Origin: Pseudoxanthomonas kalamensis DSM 18571 | GTDB lineage: Bacteria > Pseudomonadota > Gammaproteobacteria > Xanthomonadales > Xanthomonadaceae | Assembly (NCBI RefSeq): GCF_010211745.1 | Contig: NZ_PDWQ01000004.1 | Coordinates: 310,001 to 374,000 of the forward strand | Reading direction: 5' to 3' | Length of the DNA: 64,000 nt | In this document: positions 60,001 through 64,000 of the stretch, in pieces | Layout of the letters: every line of letters begins with the position of its first letter | How positions within the stretch are numbered: position 1 is the stretch's first letter | Notes under the pieces: model-generated | The model's database searches: none | What the model saw: only the letters and a program-made list of their open reading frames with translations | What the model was told of the DNA's origin: nothing | Program-made: the position numbers and the translations under genes

Positions 60001-61545
60001 GCGATGAGCCCGCACGAACTGGAACAGGTCGCTGCCACTGAGCCGGGTGTCCTGGTCGACCATGTGCAGCTCGCCGCCGGCAGCCAGGGTGGCGAAGGTC
60101 TCCTGGAAAGCCACGTCGAAGCCCAACGCGGCGAACTGCAGCGTGCGCAACGGCGCATCCGCGCCCGGTTCGCGCAACTGCCACTGGATCAGGTTGACCA
60201 GCGGCCCGTGCGGCATCGCCACGCCCTTGGGCTGGCCGGTGGAACCGGAGGTGTACAGCACGTAGGCCAGATGCTCCGCATCGGGCGCACACTCTTCCGA
60301 CCCAAGGTCGTGCGAAGGCAGCCCCGCCCATTCCGGCGGCAGCGCGCACAGGTCGATCACCACCAGTTGCGCCGGCAGTTCGCCCAGCGCCTCGGCAGCC
60401 GGACGTTCCATCCCGGACATCGTCAGCAGCACGCGGGGCTCGCTGTCGGCCAGCGTGTAGGCCAGCCGATCGGCCGGATAGGTCGGATCCAGCGGCACGT
60501 AGGCGCCGCCGGCCTTGAGCACCGCCAGCATGCCCAACACCACCTCGATGCCGCGCTCGACGTAGATAGCCACCCGCTGGTCGGAGCCGACGCCATGCTG
60601 GTGCAAGCCGCGTGCCAGGCGATTGGCGCGCTCGTTCAGTTCGGCGTAGCTCAGCCGGCGCTCGCCGTGCACCACGGCAATCGCATCGGGCGTGCGCGCC
60701 GCCTGCGCTTCGAACAACCGGTGCACGCCAGCAACGGATTCGAAAGCCTGCTCGGTCGCGTTTCCGAATTCGATCGCTTCACGGCCGGCGGCGGCGTCGA
60801 GCATCGGAATCGCATCCAACCGGGTGCCGGCCTGTGCTGCGGCCATACCTTCGAACAGATGCTGCCAGCAACGCAGATAGCGTCGGACGGTATCCACATC
60901 GAACAGTGCGGCATCGTATTGCAACGTGGCTGCGAGTCCCTGCCCTTCCTGCCGCACATGCAGCAACATCTCCGCCTGGCGCAATGCATCCGCGCCCAAG
61001 ACCACGTCGTCACCGCAGACAAAGGCTTGCCGGAACAGCGGCTGCGACGACGATACCGACGGGTGACGCAGCAGCGACTCCAGTTCGTCAAGCGACTGGG
61101 GGGCGTTGGCGAGCATCGCCTCGACCTGCGCCTGCACCCCGGCGATCACCGCCGGCACTTCCGTTGTCGCAGACAGTTCCAACCGCAACGGCAATGCATT
61201 CCGCGCGCCGGCATCGTCGACGCCTGCAGACCCGATCGTCGCGTCGGTGCCCAGCAGCAGCTCGTCGCGACCGGACAAGCGGGACAACAGCAACGCCCAC
61301 GCCGTCAGCAGGACCGTTTGCGGCGCGCAACCGGCATTGCCGGCCATCTCGAAAACGGCTGCGGCAACCGGATCATCCAGCCGGAATTCGAGGCTTTCCA
61401 TTCGCGCGGTCGCAACGCCACGCGGACGATCAGCCGGCACTTCAAGTACGCCGGCCGCGGCCTGAGCGATGGCCGCCCTGTAGTCTTCCGGATTCGACAG
61501 TCCCGAGTTCACGCTATCCCCCAAAGCGGACCAATCCTGATCCAT
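54001..61545 (-). CDS. Hybrid NRPS-PKS with aminotransferase: partial C-A-T-KS-AT-ACP-AMT
   Basis: This 2514-aa protein starts with the C-terminal half of a condensation domain (about 1-215, no HHxxxDG). An A domain follows (about 265-785, YTSGSTGQPKG at about 430; code DVQFIAHVV plus Lys, proline-like), then a carrier (FFDLGGTSLL, about 833). Next come a ketosynthase (Cys in VHTACSTS, about 1069; HGTATPVGD; SNVGH), an acyltransferase (GQGSQYAGM; GHSVGE about 1509; HAFH about 1606, malonyl type) and an ACP (LGLDSL, about 1838). After an Ala/Pro/Val-rich linker (about 1880-1985) lies a class III aminotransferase with PLP lysine in YGKVIGGGFPIG (about 2296). The KS-AT-ACP-AMT order recalls MycA/ItuA of iturin-type synthetases, where the AMT makes a beta-amino group. 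It has no reductive domains. It is the first gene of the minus-strand assembly line. Confidence 0.93.
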   Translation of the reverse strand: MDQDWSALGDSVNSGLSNPEDYRAAIAQAAAGVLEVPADRPRGVATARMESLEFRLDDPVAAAVFEMAGNAGCAPQTVLLTAWALLLSRLSGRDELLLGTDATIGSAGVDDAGARNALPLRLELSATTEVPAVIAGVQAQVEAMLANAPQSLDELESLLRHPSVSSSQPLFRQAFVCGDDVVLGADALRQAEMLLHVRQEGQGLAATLQYDAALFDVDTVRRYLRCWQHLFEGMAAAQAGTRLDAIPMLDAAAGREAIEFGNATEQAFESVAGVHRLFEAQAARTPDAIAVVHGERRLSYAELNERANRLARGLHQHGVGSDQRVAIYVERGIEVVLGMLAVLKAGGAYVPLDPTYPADRLAYTLADSEPRVLLTMSGMERPAAEALGELPAQLVVIDLCALPPEWAGLPSHDLGSEECAPDAEHLAYVLYTSGSTGQPKGVAMPHGPLVNLIQWQLREPGADAPLRTLQFAALGFDVAFQETFATLAAGGELHMVDQDTRLSGSDLFQFVRAHRIERLFLPYFALQMLAEGMESHLAASAGGESLQCELREIITAGEQLRIEPKIVRFFEQLPGCRLHNHYGPTETHVVTALTLTENPQDWPRLPTIGKPIANARVYVLDGQGNPVPRGVVGELYLAGPVLARGYLKRPEQSAERFLPDPFVGGRARMYRTGDLGRWLPDGTLEYLGRQDFQVKIRGYRIELGEIEAQLMAVPGVREAGVLAREDSPGLKRLVAYYSPRDPAESISVDALRSHLSAQLPEYMLPVAYVEMASLPLSPNGKLDRRALPAPGRQRPDWLGAYEPPQSDTEAALCRILAETLDLEKIGRHDNFFDLGGTSLLAARALEQIRREGIGRLSTLTLFRDPAPAALARALSEDTDAAPDARRLARGRAGDGHDDPIAIVAMAGRFPGADDVEAFWRNLCEGRDSITRFGPGELDASVPAGLRDDPDYVPARGVFDGYDLFDAGFFGISPREAELMDPQQRVFLELCWECIERAGHVPDAADNGPVGVFAGMYNASYFQRNVSAHPDLVERVGEFQVMLGNEKDYIATRVAHKLNLTGPAVSVHTACSTSLVAICQAVDSLRSGQCDMALAGGIAITHPVRSGYLYQEGAMLSPDGHTRSFDADAKGTVFSDGAAVVLLKRLSDALADGNPVFALIRGRALNNDGGNKASFTAPSSDGQAAVIAMAHADAGIDPRDVGYVETHGTATPVGDPIEVEGLTRAFRMQTTDRGFCRLGSVKSNVGHMLMAAGAASTIKTALALAEGRIPATVHYRQPNPHIDFEHSPFVVNAELHDWPAEPRQPRRAGVSSFGVGGTNAHVVMEQAPELPASDPASGPQLLVLSARTPAALEQAAERLAAHLQQDAEVNLADVAWTLAAGRKAFGHRLAVTASTAEEAVASLRSAETTSMAARSRPAHAGEVVFLFPGQGSQYAGMGRELYAREPAFREAFDACADALQDRMDLRALAFGDDAEALLPTEVMQPTIFAIEYSLARWWMAQGVEPVAMIGHSVGEFVAATLAGVFELADAMRLVATRGRMMQAQPAGAMLSVRLPLDALLPRLPSTLSLAAENAPGACVVAGPREDVAAFQKRLEAEDIACRALKTSHAFHSSMMDAVVEPFRAEVEAIVRHAPRLPIISTASGDWLDPEQAVSPEYWARHLREPVRFAAALSQLLQDELPSRCLLEVGPRTTLSTLSRQHPAVQKSRTVVVASLTDNSDDEPGSLLVAAGRLWCHGTGPDPAGFDRRSRRRRLRLPTYPFDRKRYWVEPAAAVGKIIPFPVAVSTPVPESSMSVPPATAAADRMPGLIAQLKDVFEDVAGFDLAEADEGANFIELGLDSLMLTQVALQLQKTFPVKITFRQLMGECSSLQSLAASLDAQLPAEAAAAVLSPVPAVASSLAAPVSPSPAVAVAVAMPGLQSGGAAASGDLVRDVIQQQMQLMAHQLALLGGQAATAVPATTATAAVPMQPEATTIPPPATNAAAPASGDEEAALAHTRYDVKKAFGAIARIDSAGGIELDAHQRERLDAFIQRYLARTPKSKAYTRQHRGHMADPRVVTGFRPLTKEIVYQIVVERSKGSHVWDIDGHEYVDALNGFGTSLFGWQPDFVIDAVKQQVDAGYEIGPMHPLAGEVSELICELTGHERAALCNTGSEAVLGAMRIARTVTGRETIAVFSGSYHGINDEVIVRGTKKLRAVPAAPGILRNTAEKVLVLDYGTPEALQVIRERAHELAAVLVEPVQSRRPDFQPVEFLKEVRKITAESGAALIFDEVITGFRSHPGGAQALFGIRADIATYGKVIGGGFPIGAMAGKREFMDALDGGAWDYGDDSIPTVGVTYFAGTFVRHPLTLAAARASLLHMKQSGAAMQQRLNERTAAMAGEINAFCAEVGAPVRIKHFASLWRTHFEEDHPLQDLLFAMMRSRGVHILDNFPCFFTTAHSEADFRAIIDAFKQSVMELQEAGFLPRHAANARTVMDASRPVVPGARLGRDPQGHPGWYVPDPEQPGQYLKAEGGA

Positions 61546-61649
61546 CGTCTCTCACATTTGATCTAACGCATTTGCGAACTCCCCGAGGACAATCCGGGCA
61601 CGGGCTGCAAAACCTCGTGTGGGCGGCTAGGATGGCCCCCGTGGGCTGA
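61546..61649. other. Leader region of the NRPS-PKS operon
   Basis: GAGAG on the minus strand precedes the NRPS-PKS ATG at ribosome-site distance. A short dyad CGCA-AA-TGCG lies about 25 bases upstream of the start. TTGTCC and TTAGAT could be -35 and -10 boxes, but their 20-base spacing is poor. No convincing promoter is identified. Confidence 0.3.
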
Positions 61650-61995
61650 GCCCCCTACGATTTCCAGCATCTCTATGCCCAGCCTGGCATCCACCCCGAC
61701 AGCAGCCCGGAGAAATTCAGTCTGGCGCATGCGGATCGCAGAGTTGCACCCGAATCGCATCGGCACAACCGTAAGTAAGGGCTCGATCATGCCAATTCCC
61801 AAGTTGAATACGCTGTATCGGGAAGCCCTGCGATTCCATCAGCTTCACGGACGGCTGCCCGGCGCCTGCCCCACCCGGGCTGGTGCCATGGCACTTGCTG
61901 AAACCGCCCGCCGGCACGGAATGGCGCGATGCCGCAATGTCCCGTCCGCACTCCGGCTTGCGTTATCGGTGCATTCGAACCTGGTCCGTGGATGA
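61650..61995 (+). pseudogene. Frameshifted remnant of a J-domain protein gene
   Basis: Two reading frames together match the N-terminus of the intact J-domain gene that follows. One frame (61656-61730) encodes YDFQHLYAQPGIHPD and FSLAH, resembling SDFSLLYSQLDLEPG and LSRAY. The next frame (from 61726) encodes RMRIAELHPNR and LYREALRFHQLHGRLPG, resembling RKRVAELHPDR and LYKQAIQFHAAHGRLPG. A small indel near 61722-61728 separates them, no start codon remains in the first frame, and the HPD motif has become HPN. The remnant ends at the start of the intact gene and lacks its membrane and C-terminal parts. It looks like a decayed tandem duplicate. Confidence 0.75.
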
Positions 61996-62657
61996 ATAGC
62001 GACTTTTCCCTTCTGTATTCCCAGCTTGATCTGGAGCCGGGCTGCAGTCTTGGCGAATTGAGCCGCGCCTACCGCAAGCGCGTGGCAGAACTGCATCCCG
62101 ACCGGCAATGGGAACAGGAGCAGGAGACGTCCGAGCAACTGGCGACCCTTATCTCGCTGTACAAGCAGGCCATTCAGTTCCACGCCGCCCACGGCCGTCT
62201 GCCGGGCAGCCGATCCACCCCGATACCGGTCCGCCTGGCACACACCGTCCCCTTGGACGGAACGCATTCCCCCGACCCGGATCAAGGGACATCTCCGCCG
62301 CCCAAGGCCGATGATCGGAAATCCTCTCGCAAGGGCGAGCACTGGCTGCTGATCCTGTCGCTGGGCCTGGTTTGCTGGCTGATGCTCCGTTCGTACTGGA
62401 CCCCCGTTGGCGATACTCCGGATGCGCGACAAACTCCCCCGACGCACTCCGGCGAAAGCGCCACGCCGGGTTACCTGCATGCAGGCATGGACATGGACAG
62501 CGTACTCGCCATACAAGGGCCGCCGACCATGCGCAACGAGACACTGTGGGAATACGGCCCTTCCTGGCTACGCTTCGAGGAAGGCAAACTTGTGGACTGG
62601 TACAGCTCGCCGCTGTATCGCCTGAAGATACGCGAACACTCTCCCCGCACCGACTGA
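61992..62657 (+). CDS. J-domain membrane protein
   Basis: Started at ATG 61992 the 221-aa protein has an N-terminal J-like domain (residues 1-65; HPD at 35-37 in RVAELHPDRQW). A polar proline-rich linker, one membrane helix near residues 120-137 (WLLILSLGLVCWLML) and a C-terminal domain of about 70 residues (LHAGMDMDSVLAIQGPPTMR, LWEYGPSWLRFE) follow. The C-terminal part resembles SmpA/BamE-like short domains in pattern (gene-internal G-x-P-x-x-x followed by W-x-Y). It may recruit DnaK to the membrane. It sits between the NRPS operon and the EpsB-type gene with a duplicated remnant in front. Confidence 0.7.
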   Translation: MNSDFSLLYSQLDLEPGCSLGELSRAYRKRVAELHPDRQWEQEQETSEQLATLISLYKQAIQFHAAHGRLPGSRSTPIPVRLAHTVPLDGTHSPDPDQGTSPPPKADDRKSSRKGEHWLLILSLGLVCWLMLRSYWTPVGDTPDARQTPPTHSGESATPGYLHAGMDMDSVLAIQGPPTMRNETLWEYGPSWLRFEEGKLVDWYSSPLYRLKIREHSPRTD

Positions 62658-62663
62658 TACTTC

Positions 62664-64000
62664 CTAGCGCGCGCCGCGGCCGAACAGCACGATCTCGACG
62701 GTCTGCAGCAGGATCATCAGATCGAATACCAGACCGTGGTTCTTGACATAGAACAGGTCGAATTTCAGCTTTTCTTCGGCATCGCGTACCGAGGCGCCAT
62801 ACGGATAGCGCAATTGCGCCCAGCCGGTCAGTCCCGGCTTCACGCTGTGGCGGACGCTGTAGTAGCGGATCTCGTTATTGAGCAGGTCGACGAAATGCGG
62901 GCGCTCGGGTCGCGGGCCGACGAAGCTCATGTCGCCACGCAGCACGGCGAACAGCTGCGGCAATTCGTCCAGCCGCGTCTTGCGCATGAAGCGGCCGAAA
63001 CGGGTGCTGCGATCGTCGTTCTTGCTGGCCCATTGGGCTACGCCGTTCTTTTCCGCGTCCACGCGCATGCTGCGGAACTTGGTCAGGGTGAATTCGCGAC
63101 CGCGCTCGCCGACCCGTGTCTGCCGGTACAAAATCGGGAAGCCGGAATCGAGCAGAACGCCCAGCGCGGTCAGCAGCATCAGCGGCCAGGCCAGCAGCAG
63201 CAGCACGCTGGCGGCAAGCAGGTCGAAGAACCGCTTGCTCAGGCGGCGTGGTGTCGAGTAGTCGAAACCGCCGGAAAATACCAACCAGGAGGGGTCGACG
63301 ACGTTCAGCTGCACCATTCCGGCTTCGCGTTCGAAGAAGGTGGACAGATCGACAACCGAGACGCCCTGCTGCACGCAAGCCAGAATCTGCTCCATCGGCA
63401 ACGCGCCACGGCGCTCGTCGGGAGCCACCACGATCTCGTCCACCTCCAGACGATCGACCAGATTGACCAGGTCACCATTCTTGCCCGCGCTTACCAGCAG
63501 ATCTTCGCGCACAAGTACCGGCTGCCCTTCCAGCGGCAGGAAACCCAGAATCGTGAACGAATGCCGGTCGGAGCGGCGGCGCAGGCGACTGTTGATGTTG
63601 TCGGCACTGCGACCTGCACCAATTACCAGAACCCGTTGCTTGAATACCTCGACATGGAATACCTGCTGCAGCAACAGACGCAGCACGATCACGCCCAACA
63701 AGGCCAACGCTAGGGAAATGGCCAGCACCCCGCGACCGATATAGGTCTGCGGCACCAGGTAATACAGCACCAGCACGGCGATGGCGCCCATCGCGAAGGA
63801 CAGCACCAACCGGAGCAGGAAATCCATCGTGTTGTGGCGGACATGGACCTGGTACAGGCCGAAGGCCGCCATCGCGCCGGTGATGAATACCGCTACCAGC
63901 ATGCCTCGAAGCAGGGCATATTCCATGAAGACCTGGTAGGAATCCTCATCGCGCATGAAGCGCAGCCACGAGGCCGCCAGCACCGAGGTGACGATGATCA
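62664..64000 (-). CDS. EpsB-type undecaprenyl-phosphate sugar phosphotransferase (partial)
   Basis: At least 445 residues lie in the window; the frame is open to the right edge, so the N-terminus is missing. Four membrane helices are followed by a CoA-binding-like domain (QRVLVIGAGRSADNINSRL). A further membrane helix and the bacterial sugar transferase domain come next (KRFFDLLAASVLLLLAWPLM, FTLTKFRSMRVDAEKNG, RLDELPQLFAVLRGDMSFVG, KPGLTGWAQLRYPYG). This layout matches the TIGR03013 family of XrtA/PEP-CTERM EPS systems. It starts repeat-unit synthesis by loading a sugar phosphate on undecaprenyl phosphate, and its position suggests the EPS locus continues beyond 64 kb. Confidence 0.9.
   Translation of the reverse strand, partial: IIVTSVLAASWLRFMRDEDSYQVFMEYALLRGMLVAVFITGAMAAFGLYQVHVRHNTMDFLLRLVLSFAMGAIAVLVLYYLVPQTYIGRGVLAISLALALLGVIVLRLLLQQVFHVEVFKQRVLVIGAGRSADNINSRLRRRSDRHSFTILGFLPLEGQPVLVREDLLVSAGKNGDLVNLVDRLEVDEIVVAPDERRGALPMEQILACVQQGVSVVDLSTFFEREAGMVQLNVVDPSWLVFSGGFDYSTPRRLSKRFFDLLAASVLLLLAWPLMLLTALGVLLDSGFPILYRQTRVGERGREFTLTKFRSMRVDAEKNGVAQWASKNDDRSTRFGRFMRKTRLDELPQLFAVLRGDMSFVGPRPERPHFVDLLNNEIRYYSVRHSVKPGLTGWAQLRYPYGASVRDAEEKLKFDLFYVKNHGLVFDLMILLQTVEIVLFGRGAR

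Noticed and set aside
55909-61566. Long plus-strand frames of 1034 and 760 codons opposite the NRPS-PKS gene
   Set aside because: They are antisense shadows of a gene with clear catalytic motifs and have no ribosome site or family resemblance.
61675-61995. 106-codon ORF as a real gene
   Set aside because: Its similarity to the neighbouring J-domain protein starts partway and continues from another frame upstream, so it is better read as part of a pseudogene.
1-64000. CRISPR array, insertion sequences, integrase or attachment repeats flanking the NRPS block
   Set aside because: No regularly spaced direct repeats, transposase or integrase sequences, or terminal inverted repeats were seen; the only mobile-type sign is base composition.

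Overview
The window is high-GC gammaproteobacterial DNA, most likely from a member of the Lysobacteraceae (Xanthomonadaceae). The basis is gene order: folK-panB-panC-panD-pgi, tsaE-nnr next to divergent queG, a PIN-PhoH gene, a PrxQ-type bcp with Cys48/Cys84 spacing as described for Xylella, and an XRE-SulP pair. I cannot name the genus. No insertion sequence, phage gene, CRISPR array or rRNA gene was seen.

Region 1 (1-17.8 kb) is core genome. On the minus strand lie the start of a probable amiB, tsaE, nnr, and the overlapping vitamin/folate block pgi-panD-panC-panB-folK-pcnB; queG runs divergently. A tRNA-Glu(CTC) gene with its own promoter, a 7Fe ferredoxin, a BamC-like lipoprotein, gcvR, a 41-aa membrane ORF, bcp, PIN-PhoH, an XRE regulator with a SulP transporter, thiD with a hydrolase, and galE follow.

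Region 2 (18.1-35.3 kb, plus strand) is an exopolysaccharide (EPS) operon of the kind found in XrtA/PEP-CTERM loci: TviB-type UDP-sugar dehydrogenase, UDP-uronate epimerase, Wza-like export lipoprotein, Wzz-like chain-length protein, CpsD-like ATPase with a degraded P-loop, an outer-membrane beta-barrel, polysaccharide deacetylase, a GT2, three GT4 glycosyltransferases, two asparagine-synthase-like amidotransferases (one without the glutaminase Cys) and an O-antigen ligase/polymerase-like protein. Nearly all genes overlap or abut. No exosortase is visible.

Region 3 (35.4-61.5 kb, mainly minus strand) converges on region 2. It holds a YdcF-like protein, a Wzx-type flippase and an NRPS-PKS assembly line. 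Protein 1 (2514 aa) is partial C-A-T-KS-AT-ACP-aminotransferase; protein 2 (2172 aa) is C-A-T-C-A-T; protein 3 (1337 aa) is C-A-T-TE. Hand-read A-domain codes suggest Pro, then Gly, Gly and Gly; the AT looks malonyl-specific. A colinear reading gives a proline-derived beta-amino acid joined to glycines. Between proteins 2 and 3 are two hydrolases of the exosortase-A-associated type with unusual nucleophile elbows, a formyltransferase-like protein with a C-terminal beta-propeller, and a secreted propeller protein on the opposite strand. This assembly line inside an EPS locus is the most interesting content of the window.

Region 4 (61.6-64 kb) contains a frameshifted remnant of a J-domain gene, its intact neighbour, and an EpsB-type sugar transferase that runs off the right edge and would start EPS repeat-unit synthesis.
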